IMG/VR virus record: IMGVR_UViG_3300009103_000163
Span: 1 to 23,178 of that record
Origin: a virus
Direction: 5' to 3' (one strand)
Length of the DNA: 23,178 nt
The notes beneath the pieces were generated by a model that did no database searches, had not been told where the DNA came from, and saw only the letters and a program-made list of their open reading frames with translations. Made by a program: the position numbers and the translations under genes. This document shows, one piece after another, positions 1 through 5,934 of this stretch (position 1 is its first letter; the number at the start of each line of letters is the position of its first letter).

Positions 1-1
1 A

Positions 2-40
2 GTAAAGGCTAGGCACGACAAAGATGAAAAAATTTTTTAA
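2..40 (+). CDS. C-terminal end of an upstream gene (partial)
   Basis: An open frame enters from the left edge and stops with TAA at 38-40; the last residues would be ...KDEKIF. The stop lies 23 bases before the next ATG, the normal spacing here. The sequence around this stop resembles that around the stop at 1300-1302, where the protein ends ...LEKKF, so this may be the tail of another small SH3-like protein. Only 12 codons are visible, so the call is weak. Confidence 0.35.
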   Translation, partial: VKARHDKDEKIF

Positions 41-63
41 GTCTTGCTTTTGAAGGAGACATA

Positions 64-294
64 ATGCATACACAAGAAAGACCGGACGATATTTTACAAA
101 TGACAGCAAGAATTGTTGCCCTGATCATGGTTGGGCTCGTAATTAGTCTTGCTGCCTTTCCGTGGCTGGTGCCGTTTATTTGGGAAATGCCGGAAAACAC
201 TACGGCACCATATTATGGCTTGCTGATTTATATTGAAATGGCTAGAACGAATCTATATTCAACGCTTCAAGCCAAAAGTAAGAAGGAGGCATAA
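64..294 (+). CDS. small membrane protein
   Basis: Encodes 76 residues. The start is well supported: AAGGAG at 53-58 lies five bases before the ATG. Residues about 16-40 form one long hydrophobic stretch (ARIVALIMVGLVISLAAF and on to PWLVPFIW), so it probably spans the inner membrane once, with a second weaker hydrophobic patch near 50-58. The tail is basic (KSKKEA). Its stop is directly followed by the deformylase ATG, so the two are probably co-transcribed. I do not recognise a family. It resembles the membrane protein at 1389 in size, hydrophobicity and basic tail, and both follow similar intergenic sequence. Confidence 0.7.
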   Translation: MHTQERPDDILQMTARIVALIMVGLVISLAAFPWLVPFIWEMPENTTAPYYGLLIYIEMARTNLYSTLQAKSKKEA

Positions 295-295
295 G

Positions 296-829
296 ATGAA
301 ATACGCGCCGTGGCAACAGATTGAGCTTTACGGAAGTGAGGCTTTGTCGAAAAAGTGCCCAGAGGTTGAATGCCTATCGGATGAAGACACCATGTTTATT
401 GAAGACATGGTGCAGACAATGTATGCCGCTAAAGGTGTCGGTCTTGCAGCCCCTCAAGTTGGTAGTACTCTGCGAGTGGTTGTTATGGATTGCTCGAAAG
501 ATGGCACCGGTCTCAAGAAGCTTGTTAATCCCCAAATTTGCGCGTCACGAGGAAGAGTTCAGTCCAAGGAAGGGTGTTTGAGCTTTCCGGGGTTGGAGCT
601 TCATGTAACTCGCGCTAAAGAGGTGGATGTGGAGGCTCTTGCTCCCAGCGGTGAGGTTATCAAATTTACTGCTAACGGGCTTGAAGCTATTTGTATCCAA
701 CATGAAATTGATCATCTCGACGGAATCACCTTTGAGCAACGAGTTTCGCGACAAGTCCGTCGCCATGCTTTTCGTAAGTGGGATCTAGATAAGGAAGTCG
801 AGAAGTTGGTGAACCTTGGCTCTTATTGA
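296..829 (+). CDS. def: peptide deformylase
   Basis: A 177-residue metalloenzyme that removes the formyl group from the N-terminal methionine of new proteins. All three family motifs are present and intact: GVGLAAPQ at residues 47-54, EGCLS at 92-96 and HEIDH at 136-140. Cys94, His136 and His140 would bind the metal and Glu137 would be the catalytic acid/base. The length is normal for a bacterial enzyme and longer than the shortest phage versions, because a basic C-terminal extension (VRRHAFRKWDLDKEVEKL) is retained. The ATG follows AAGGAGG by six bases; an upstream TTG at 233 would overlap the preceding gene and is less likely. Phage deformylases are known in marine phages, where they are thought to keep up N-terminal processing of phage proteins during infection. 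Confidence 0.95.
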   Translation: MKYAPWQQIELYGSEALSKKCPEVECLSDEDTMFIEDMVQTMYAAKGVGLAAPQVGSTLRVVVMDCSKDGTGLKKLVNPQICASRGRVQSKEGCLSFPGLELHVTRAKEVDVEALAPSGEVIKFTANGLEAICIQHEIDHLDGITFEQRVSRQVRRHAFRKWDLDKEVEKLVNLGSY

Positions 830-833
830 GATA

Positions 834-1037
834 ATGTTGGGACTAGCTGTGTTCTTATTCATCAATGAACACTTTATTTCGAAAAAGCTCAATCAAGAGT
901 TACAGAGAGAGTCCATGCATAGGATGCTTTTGCAGACTATTATCGATGAACTATTGAAAGATCAGGATAGTTATGTATCCAAGATCAATGAGTTACAAAA
1001 AGAAAATGGCGAGCCCACGGAAAAAGCACTTCAATAA
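834..1037 (+). CDS. small membrane-anchored coiled-coil protein
   Basis: Encodes 67 residues from ATG 834 (73 from a TTG at 816 that overlaps the deformylase stop). Residues 1-14 are a short hydrophobic anchor (LGLAVFLFI), followed by a charged helical region rich in E, K, Q and L (about 18-60) that could be a coiled coil. That layout, one short membrane helix plus a coiled coil, is shared by phage spanins and Rz-like proteins as well as many unrelated proteins, so no function is assigned. The next gene starts inside it in another frame. Confidence 0.55.
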   Translation: MLGLAVFLFINEHFISKKLNQELQRESMHRMLLQTIIDELLKDQDSYVSKINELQKENGEPTEKALQ

Positions 1038-1302
1038 GATTTGGGGAATTGAAGTGGGCGATCTGATCTATGACTCTGGTGTCTATAGTATCTCGGATGA
1101 GATTAAATATGGCAAGGTGATTGATCTATACGAGCCTGATGGGGCTAGTATAATGTGTGATGTTTTTTGGTTTGATGATTCTGTGATAGAGCACGGAGTG
1201 TCGATTTCTGTTGTGCGACCAATTGGAAAAATACAAAAAATATTGGCTCAAAAAAACACCGAACAGAACATATCCACCGAAGAACTGGAAAAAAAATTTT
1301 AA
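1006..1302 (+). CDS. small SH3-like 'GDLI' protein
   Basis: A 98-residue protein from ATG 1006; ATGs at 988 and 973 are in frame and possible, and no strong Shine-Dalgarno decides between them. The core runs IEVGDLIYDSG, then GKVIDL, then CDVFWF, then a final VVRPI. This strand-turn-strand spacing matches several other small proteins in the window (1647, 4332, 4834 and the C-terminus of 2874) and looks like a small SH3/KOW-type beta barrel. A basic N-terminus and a charged, unstructured C-terminus flank it. The function is unknown; such proteins are frequent in large marine phages. Confidence 0.6.
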   Translation: MASPRKKHFNKIWGIEVGDLIYDSGVYSISDEIKYGKVIDLYEPDGASIMCDVFWFDDSVIEHGVSISVVRPIGKIQKILAQKNTEQNISTEELEKKF

Positions 1303-1388
1303 GTTTTGCGTCTGAAGTGGCATTTATGCCCCAAGGGCGTTACGAAGTTGGCAACTCTATTTACCCCACGCCCGCGAGGTAATAGATT

Positions 1389-1610
1389 ATGTCTGACACA
1401 TTAAAATCAGTGATGGGGATCCTGTTGGTTGTTTATCTTGGACTCTCCGTTTTGGGAAAGTTCATGCTAGTGAACACGATAGGGGTCGTCGCAATCACTG
1501 CGGCTCTTCCGCTTATCATGTTTTTGGAGATATGCGATGTTTTGTCTGCCAGTTGTTCGTATCTGTCAGAGAAAATTCAAACCAAAAACAAGTTGAACAA
1601 GAGAGCATAA
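1389..1610 (+). CDS. small membrane protein
   Basis: Encodes 73 residues. Two hydrophobic segments (about 8-22 and 28-52) suggest one or two membrane spans, followed by a basic C-terminus (KTKNKLNKRA). GAGGTAAT lies about seven bases upstream of the ATG and gives a reasonable start. No enzymatic motif is visible. It follows the SH3-like gene at 1006 as the membrane protein at 64 follows the truncated gene at the left edge, so the pair may be a duplicated unit. Confidence 0.6.
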   Translation: MSDTLKSVMGILLVVYLGLSVLGKFMLVNTIGVVAITAALPLIMFLEICDVLSASCSYLSEKIQTKNKLNKRA

Positions 1611-1646
1611 TATGTTATTGTGGTTCTAATATGTCTTAGGAACGAA

Positions 1647-1895
1647 ATGAACGATTATTGGTTATCACGCAAAAGGGCTTGCGGGTTTGATGTCGGTGAC
1701 ATTGTTGAATATAATCGTATTCAATCAGAAGCACCGAGTTTTCTCGGCATTGTTCTAGGCTTGGAAATAGTAGAATCGAACCTGTATGAAAAGGGGTATG
1801 TCGAGGCTACAATCTGTTGGTTCAACACGTTCATCAATAGTAAAAAAAAGTCTCAAACATTTGAGGACACTCGATGTCTTCGAAAGGTTTGTTAG
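1647..1895 (+). CDS. small SH3-like 'GDIV' protein
   Basis: An 82-residue protein; ATG 1647 is preceded by AGGAA, and a GTG at 1620 would add nine residues. The core FDVGDIVEYN, then LGIVLGLEIV, then VEATICWFN repeats the pattern of the SH3-like proteins at 1006, 4332 and 4834: an N-terminal xVGD(L/I)V strand, a G-x-V strand and a V-x-x-x-W-F strand. It ends with a short basic stretch and CLRKVC. The function is not known. Confidence 0.55.
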   Translation: MNDYWLSRKRACGFDVGDIVEYNRIQSEAPSFLGIVLGLEIVESNLYEKGYVEATICWFNTFINSKKKSQTFEDTRCLRKVC

Positions 1896-1911
1896 TCTAA
1901 TTACTTATGAG

Positions 1912-2553
1912 ATGAAATACTTCCAACGAACGCCCAGTGAGTGTCTACAAGAAGAATGCTCATTGCTGTGCGTTGATATACTTGGAGAGAAGTATTCCAA
2001 GGTTCACATCAAGAACCTTGAGATGAACGAAGATGTTTCTTCCTCTGTCACCCACGTAGAGTGTGAACTGTTTGTGGGTGGCGCAGCTTTTACGATCAAT
2101 GGAAGTGGGCGTGGAATCATTGATGCGCTATATAATGTCATAACTTCAGCGCTCAATTCAAAATATGTCTCTTTGGAGAATATTTATCTTTTAGATTTCT
2201 CCATTAGTGCTGATTTTGATAGTCCAAAGAAACGTTCAAGGACAGACGCAAAGGTTGAAGCGCGCATTATTGTCTCAAATGAGAGTAACAGATCCTTTCT
2301 TTTTCGACATAAAGCCGAGTCGATGAACGCAGCGGTTATTGTTTGCATAACCAAAATAATGGAATATTTTATTAACTCCGAAGAGACTGTCTCTGTTCTA
2401 TATGGTTTAATTAAAGACGCCAAAAAAAGAGGTCGAGAAGACCTCAGTCAAAAGTATGTTTATGCCCTCTCTGAACTAGTTAAAAATGTGAGCTATGAAA
2501 GCAAGATTAAGAACTTGTCGGAGGTGGACATGAATTGCAAAAAAGGAATGTAA
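1912..2553 (+). CDS. free-standing LeuA-type regulatory (dimerisation) domain protein
   Basis: Encodes 213 residues from ATG 1912, which has no strong ribosome binding site; the frame is open further upstream but overlaps the preceding gene. Residues about 46-155 resemble the C-terminal allosteric domain of 2-isopropylmalate synthase and citramalate synthase: a beta strand (HVECELFVGG), the GSGRG loop at 64-68 followed by IDALYN, a strand LLDFSI, an alternating DAKVEARIIV strand, and a helix beginning SMNAAVIVCITKIME. In LeuA this domain binds leucine and dimerises. No TIM-barrel catalytic domain is present, so this is not a synthase. About 60 charged helical residues follow. It could sense a small molecule or have been reused as a dimer scaffold; that is inference. 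The assignment is by pattern, not by search. Confidence 0.55.
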   Translation: MKYFQRTPSECLQEECSLLCVDILGEKYSKVHIKNLEMNEDVSSSVTHVECELFVGGAAFTINGSGRGIIDALYNVITSALNSKYVSLENIYLLDFSISADFDSPKKRSRTDAKVEARIIVSNESNRSFLFRHKAESMNAAVIVCITKIMEYFINSEETVSVLYGLIKDAKKRGREDLSQKYVYALSELVKNVSYESKIKNLSEVDMNCKKGM

Positions 2554-2807
2554 GGGTTTGGGTGTTACTCTTGATAGGGGTGTTTTTTTCAATGAGTTTG
2601 CCATGGACATGTCCCCAAGCCTTCGGAAAATCTCCAAAATCAAAATTCTATGACTTCTCTGACCAACTCATCGAAGGCAGCATTAAGAAGCCCACCAACT
2701 TATATGTTGATGCCAGACAGGCAGTAAAGTTCGAAAGGTTGCTTAAGCTTAAGAAGTCTTTTTTACCCTCGCTCTTCAAAACAGCCAAAGAAAGAGTATT
2801 TAAATAA
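2535..2807 (+). CDS. small exported protein
   Basis: A 90-residue protein that starts with TTG at 2535: GGAGGTG at 2520-2526 sits eight bases ahead and no ATG is available near it. Residues 1-31 form a signal peptide, with basic NVR, a hydrophobic core VWVLLLIGVFF and probable cleavage after ...QAFG. A Cys at 26 does not sit in a good lipobox. The mature part contains a pattern D-F-x-x-Q-L-I-E-G-x-x-x-K-P-x-x-x-Y, then R-x-x-x-K-F-x-x-L-L-x-L, then F-L-P-x-L. From memory this pattern recurs in small proteins of deltaproteobacterial and myxobacterial surface/motility loci, which would make it host-derived. The last 18 bases of the LeuA-like gene overlap it. Confidence 0.6.
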   Translation: MQKRNVRVWVLLLIGVFFSMSLPWTCPQAFGKSPKSKFYDFSDQLIEGSIKKPTNLYVDARQAVKFERLLKLKKSFLPSLFKTAKERVFK

Positions 2808-2815
2808 TTTATTTC

Positions 2816-2844
2816 TTGACAATCTCCCAGATTTGTGGTGTAAT
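2816..2844 (+). promoter_or_regulatory. sigma70-type promoter before 2874
   Basis: TTGACA at 2816-2821, a 17-base spacer and TGTAAT at 2839-2844. Transcription would begin about 2851, roughly 23 bases before the ATG at 2874. The -35 is a perfect match to the consensus and the site lies in a gene-free gap. Confidence 0.75.
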
Positions 2845-2873
2845 ACACACGTAAGCAAGGTAAAGGAGCTTTG

Positions 2874-3317
2874 ATGCTACACGAGAAAGCAGTCAAAAAG
2901 GTCGAGAAGGCACTTGGGGTCGAGGTCCAGCATGGCGGCAACGGGCGATATTGGGCTGAGTATAATGGTCACATTGTCTCTTGGCGCACACAGCAGTGGG
3001 ACGGTAAGGAAACCGGACACGGTTGGCATGTTCGCTCCGTGGGCGATGTGTCGGATCCGATGACAGACTATTACGCCGGTTCGTTTCGCAGTAACTGCAC
3101 ACAGATGATTAATGCAGTCAGACCGCCTGAGCCCAAGTTCCCTGTTGGTTGTTTGGTCCGTGGCAAGAACAACAAGAGGGCAACGCGACAGGGTTATGCT
3201 GGCAAGGTCGGACTGGTCACAAAGACCGGCACCTATCTTCGTGTCAATTGGCTTGGAGAGGAAGAGCCGGATTATGCAGTGACTTACCCCGAGCGCGACC
3301 TAGAACTGATTTCGTAA
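2874..3317 (+). CDS. two-part hypothetical protein with C-terminal SH3-like domain
   Basis: A 147-residue protein; AAAGGAG lies six bases before ATG 2874. The N-terminal part (about 1-85) is rich in aromatic and glycine residues (GRYWAEYNGHIVSW, GHGWHVRSVGD, DYYAGSF) and looks like a compact beta-rich domain found, by recollection, in other marine phage hypothetical proteins. The C-terminal part (about 92-147) begins FPVGCLVRGKNN and contains GKVGLV and LRVNWLG, the same arrangement as the small GDLV proteins nearby. It therefore looks like a fusion of that barrel to a second domain. It has its own strong promoter, consistent with expression by unmodified host polymerase. Confidence 0.7.
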   Translation: MLHEKAVKKVEKALGVEVQHGGNGRYWAEYNGHIVSWRTQQWDGKETGHGWHVRSVGDVSDPMTDYYAGSFRSNCTQMINAVRPPEPKFPVGCLVRGKNNKRATRQGYAGKVGLVTKTGTYLRVNWLGEEEPDYAVTYPERDLELIS

Positions 3318-3361
3318 TAAACTGCCTATACGCGCTTTGTTTGCCTTTTTTGGAAATCAGC

Positions 3362-3370
3362 ACTATTTAT
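3362..3370 (+). promoter_or_regulatory. ACTATTTAT motif, site A (candidate phage promoter)
   Basis: AGCACTATTTAT ends 32 bases before the ATG of the histone-like gene. The same 9-mer occurs at 5367 and 9602, each time in a gene-free gap just before a new transcription unit, with no TTGACA-like -35. This suggests recognition by a phage-modified polymerase. Confidence 0.45.
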
Positions 3371-3402
3371 TTGTGCATAATCTCTAAAAAAGGAGGAGAA
3401 AG

Positions 3403-3594
3403 ATGAGTGCAGTTGAATCAGTTCAAAACCTAATTGAAATTCTTACGGAGGCATTAGCTGATGCCGAAAAGCACAACCGAGGTGTTGATGCGGCGGGTGC
3501 AAGATTGCGAAAGAAGTTGCAATCTATTGTTAATGGATCGAAAGAACTTCGAAGCGAAGTGCAAGCAGAAAGAAATGCTCGAAAGAGTAAGTGA
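3403..3594 (+). CDS. histone H1-like (Hc1-type) small basic protein
   Basis: A 63-residue, very helical, lysine/arginine-rich protein with a strong ribosome binding site (AGGAGG, six bases from the ATG). The central segment DAAGARLRKKLQSI followed by KELRSEVQ resembles the AAG-x-R-x-RK-x-L and ELRKE-type core of bacterial Hc1/histone H1-like proteins. Those bind DNA and compact nucleoids in chlamydiae and occur in Bacteroidetes and some phages. A role in packing or shielding phage or host DNA is an inference. Its only control element appears to be the ACTATTTAT motif at 3362. The next gene has its own separate promoter. Confidence 0.6.
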   Translation: MSAVESVQNLIEILTEALADAEKHNRGVDAAGARLRKKLQSIVNGSKELRSEVQAERNARKSK

Positions 3595-3598
3595 ACAC

Positions 3599-3627
3599 TT
3601 GACTTACAACTAAAAAAGAAGTATAGT
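3599..3627 (+). promoter_or_regulatory. sigma70-type promoter giving a probably leaderless mRNA
   Basis: TTGACT at 3599-3604, a 17-base spacer, and TATAGT at 3622-3627. Counting seven bases from the last base of the -10 places +1 at 3634, which is the A of the ATG of the nuclease gene. No Shine-Dalgarno lies at normal distance (only AAGAAG, 12 bases upstream), so a leaderless transcript is likely. Confidence 0.7.
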
Positions 3628-3633
3628 CCAATT

Positions 3634-4335
3634 ATGAAAGAAATTGACCTTATTAAGAAGAAGTTGCCAGAGATACGCGACAGGGGTTACATCCCGACTC
3701 TTCGAAAAGGAAACACTGGAGTTGGATATACTTTTGAGTGTCTTTTTGGCATTGAAGAGAATAACGATTCTGGGGCGGATCTCAATGGAAAAATCGAGTT
3801 CAAGGCTGGACGCAAAGGCAAAAGCTGTAGAACATCGAGTTTTACTCAAGCCCCCATATGGCATTACCAGATTAGGGATATTATCAAAAAATACGGAAAA
3901 CCCCATCCCGAGGATTCCGATAGAATTAATTGGTATCCCTCTTTGAGTAGCGACACTAATCCTTCAGGCTTAATTTTGTCTATAGTCGGGGAGGATCTGT
4001 TGATTCGAGATCAAAATGAAGATTTGACACTTGGAGAAATACCAATGGAAGTGCTTCGATATCGCTTCCGGCGTAAATTGGACAATCTTCTTCTCGTATA
4101 CGCCGATTCTATGATGGTCGGAAAAGCAGAACACTTTCATTACAATGAAGCCTACCTCTGTCAAACCCCCGATCTTAAAAAGATCAAACATCTTATCGAG
4201 GAAGACCGGCTAGTTGTGGAGCCTCGATGCCATTTGTATAAATCAACTGGCAAGGTTAGAGATCGCGGCGTGGCTTTCCGTATTAATGGAAAACATCTTC
4301 GAAGTTTGTACGAGCATGTAGAAAAGATTCTATGA
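3634..4335 (+). CDS. MvaI/BcnI-family restriction-type endonuclease
   Basis: A 233-residue protein matching the MvaI/BcnI family, which has a MutH-like PD-(D/E)XK fold and cuts short CC(N)GG-type sites. The family signature is clear: RGYIPTLRKGNTGVGYTFE at 17-35, LFGIEENND at 37-45, and an active site with D49, E55 and K57 (GADLNGKIEFK). BcnI and MvaI act as monomers of about 230-250 residues, so the length fits. No DNA methyltransferase is found in the window, so the gene is an orphan here. A phage nuclease of this kind could degrade host DNA while the phage genome is protected by modified bases, or could be a homing or nicking enzyme; that is inference. Transcription starts at the ATG from a strong host-type promoter, which suggests early expression. 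It overlaps the next gene by ATGA. Confidence 0.8.
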   Translation: MKEIDLIKKKLPEIRDRGYIPTLRKGNTGVGYTFECLFGIEENNDSGADLNGKIEFKAGRKGKSCRTSSFTQAPIWHYQIRDIIKKYGKPHPEDSDRINWYPSLSSDTNPSGLILSIVGEDLLIRDQNEDLTLGEIPMEVLRYRFRRKLDNLLLVYADSMMVGKAEHFHYNEAYLCQTPDLKKIKHLIEEDRLVVEPRCHLYKSTGKVRDRGVAFRINGKHLRSLYEHVEKIL

Positions 4336-4562
4336 AAGTCGGAGATCTCGTAAAACTTAAGCCCTCGGTGCTTCATTCGACGGCTGACCTTCATATGAGG
4401 GATCGACAGGGGCGACGGAGGGATGACGACCACGTTAATATTGTGGGCATTGTTGTAAGTAAAGATAACAATGCAGTCAAGGTTCACTGGTTTTGTCCCG
4501 ACTCTAATTCCCCACCCACAAATCAATATGTCTTGAAGCTTAAAGTGGTCTCAGAATTATAG
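4332..4562 (+). CDS. small SH3-like 'GDLV' protein
   Basis: A 76-residue protein overlapping the nuclease stop (ATGA), so translation is probably coupled. It begins directly with the barrel: MKVGDLVKLKP, then VGIVVSKDN, then VKVHWF, then YVLKLKVVSEL. This is the cleanest example of the GDLV pattern in the window. An acidic/basic loop (RDRQGRRRDDD) is inserted between strands. There is no catalytic motif. It could be an accessory of the nuclease, given the coupling, but the other copies have no such neighbour. Confidence 0.7.
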   Translation: MKVGDLVKLKPSVLHSTADLHMRDRQGRRRDDDHVNIVGIVVSKDNNAVKVHWFCPDSNSPPTNQYVLKLKVVSEL

Positions 4563-4567
4563 TTTCT

Positions 4568-4576
4568 TCTATTTAT
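4568..4576 (+). promoter_or_regulatory. TCTATTTAT, weak ACTATTTAT variant (site E)
   Basis: One mismatch to the ACTATTTAT motif, in the short gap before the gene at 4580. It is too close to that ATG for a normal leader, so it may be chance. Confidence 0.2.
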
Positions 4577-4579
4577 GTC

Positions 4580-4837
4580 ATGGAGTATCAGACGAACAAT
4601 ACATCCCTCTGCCATAAACCACTCATGAAAAAAAAGACATCCGATCCTGCTCTTACGGTCTGCAACGATAAGCATGAACCAATATGGTTTTTTGACGACA
4701 AGCGCTGTCCTATGTGCAAGCTCAAATTCCTAGTTGCAGACATAGAAGACGATCTGCAAGAACTAAGAGAGCAGTATTATGATGCTGAGTTGGAAATCGA
4801 GAGGCTTCGTAGTCGCGTATCTGATTTGGAAGAATGA
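4580..4837 (+). CDS. small zinc-binding-like coiled-coil protein
   Basis: Encodes 85 residues from ATG 4580, or 70 from ATG 4625 (residue 16); neither has a Shine-Dalgarno. A 17-codon frame from 4575 ends in ATGA exactly at 4625, so the shorter start could be translationally coupled. Cys28, His32, Cys43 and Cys46 (CNDKHEPI then CPMC) form a probable zinc knuckle. Residues 52-85 are a heptad-like coiled coil (DDLQELREQYYDAELEIERL). A zinc knuckle plus coiled coil suggests a small scaffold or DNA/RNA-associated protein. The next gene overlaps by ATGA. Confidence 0.6.
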   Translation: MEYQTNNTSLCHKPLMKKKTSDPALTVCNDKHEPIWFFDDKRCPMCKLKFLVADIEDDLQELREQYYDAELEIERLRSRVSDLEE

Positions 4838-5088
4838 ACAATTCTGAACGGGGCAGAGTAGAGTTGGGTGATCTTGTCGAGTATTGTCTAGATCCCAGAT
4901 ATCCTGCTTTAAAAAAAACATCTAATTCAGATAATCTAAAGAAGTTGCTCGATATTAAGATTGGTGTGGTCGTTGGTGCCCCTGATCAGGATGGGTATAT
5001 GAAGATTCAGCCAACTCCAGCGCTAGAAAAGAAAGAGACACTAATTGAAATTGAGGTGCATACTGAATTTTGTAGGATTTTAACATGA
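4834..5088 (+). CDS. small SH3-like 'GDLV' protein
   Basis: An 84-residue protein starting within the stop of the previous gene (ATGA). Residues 10-17 are VELGDLVEY; a charged insert follows, then IGVVVGAPDQDG and a C-terminal strand region (LIEIEVHTEFCRIL). The strand order follows the GDLV family seen at 1006, 1647 and 4332, but the third strand lacks the W-F pair, so this copy is divergent. Confidence 0.6.
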   Translation: MNNSERGRVELGDLVEYCLDPRYPALKKTSNSDNLKKLLDIKIGVVVGAPDQDGYMKIQPTPALEKKETLIEIEVHTEFCRILT

Positions 5089-5321
5089 GCAGTCAAGAGT
5101 GTAGAATATATGATCTGTTAGAATACAAGCTCAAAAGATACGTCGACTCTTTTCGCCAAGGCTCAGATGAATGGCATACTGCTATGCAAATATTGCTTTT
5201 GTATTTGGACGGAGAGGTGTCAATTAAGTGGTCCTCAGACATTATTTATGTGGTAGACAATAAGACTAATGATACGGCTCTAGTTGCCACTCCCGTTAGC
5301 GGGGCTAGCCCAATACACTAA
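5085..5321 (+). CDS. hypothetical protein
   Basis: Encodes 78 residues with an ATGA overlap to the preceding gene. The N-terminal half is helical and charged (DLLEYKLKRYVDSF), the middle hydrophobic (MQILLLYLDG), and the end contains short strand-like segments (SIKWSSDIIYVVDN). No known motif. It is the last gene of the coupled run from the nuclease onward. A 76-base gap with the ACTATTTAT motif follows. Confidence 0.6.
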   Translation: MSSQECRIYDLLEYKLKRYVDSFRQGSDEWHTAMQILLLYLDGEVSIKWSSDIIYVVDNKTNDTALVATPVSGASPIH

Positions 5322-5366
5322 TTTCAAAAAGCTTCCAATCACCATTCGCTTTTTCGCTTTTAAAGC

Positions 5367-5375
5367 ACTATTTAT
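5367..5375 (+). promoter_or_regulatory. ACTATTTAT motif, site B (candidate phage promoter)
   Basis: AGCACTATTTATA lies 22 bases before ATG 5398, at the head of the cassette array. It shares the 12-base AGCACTATTTAT with site A at 3360. Confidence 0.5.
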
Positions 5376-5397
5376 AAAGCCAGACGGAGGCACATAT

Positions 5398-5631
5398 ATG
5401 AGAGTTGCAAAAACAAGGCTCCGAAAGATTATTAAAGAATCGCTTAATGAGATGGGTTATGCTAGCTCTCATGAAGAAAAAGCTTGGGCGAAAGAGAGAG
5501 AGGAGTTTGCCGGCAACACCATCATGGATCTAGAAGCGCTCCACGATCAGTTGTATGGTCGCTTTACAGATGATGAAAATAAAATACTCGATCAAGCAAT
5601 TGCTCTATTGAATAGAGAAGCCGGGAGTTGA
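5398..5631 (+). CDS. cassette protein 1 with N-terminal IIKE leader
   Basis: A 77-residue protein; GGAGG lies seven bases before ATG 5398. Residues 1-16 (MRVAKTRLRKIIKESL) match the shared amphipathic leader of the array: a basic helix ending in I-I-K-E. The rest is acidic and helical, with no recognised domain (REEFAGNTIMDLEALHDQL, DENKILDQAIALL). In T4, internal head proteins carry an N-terminal capsid-targeting sequence cut after (L/I)-x-E; the I-K-E here fits that pattern. Packaging is an inference. Confidence 0.75.
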   Translation: MRVAKTRLRKIIKESLNEMGYASSHEEKAWAKEREEFAGNTIMDLEALHDQLYGRFTDDENKILDQAIALLNREAGS

Positions 5632-5633
5632 TT

Positions 5634-5918
5634 ATGAGAATTACAAAGAAACAGATTACAAAAATTATTAAGGAAGAGTTACGACTCGCTGCTGAGTCCA
5701 CTCAGGCTCAAGATGCAGAATTGCACACCCTTGTTGATAAGCTGATTGGAGCTTGGGGACCAGAAGAGGTCGCCAAAGAGTTGGAGGGATTAGCTCAAGA
5801 AATAAGGATGGATCATGGTTCAGCCGATACTTCGTCCGGCGGTGAGATAAATATACCAGAAGCTCCCCCAATTGGCTCTCAAACTCACCAGAGGCGCCGC
5901 TTTTATAAGAACCGCTAG
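5634..5918 (+). CDS. cassette protein 2 with N-terminal IIKEEL leader
   Basis: A 94-residue protein; ATG 5634 follows GGGAG by six bases and lies two bases past the stop of the previous gene. The leader MRITKKQITKIIKEEL is followed by an acidic helical domain (ELHTLVDKLIGAWGPEEVAKELEGLAQEI) and a low-complexity Pro/Ser/Gly tail ending in basic RRRFYKNR. Only the first 17 or so residues resemble the neighbours. Confidence 0.8.
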   Translation: MRITKKQITKIIKEELRLAAESTQAQDAELHTLVDKLIGAWGPEEVAKELEGLAQEIRMDHGSADTSSGGEINIPEAPPIGSQTHQRRRFYKNR

Positions 5919-5934
5919 AAGGAAAAAACATTAA

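Noticed and set aside
1326-1382. 18-codon frame starting MPQGRYEVGNS in the gap before 1389
   Set aside because: No ribosome site and too short to judge; could be a leader peptide but nothing supports it.
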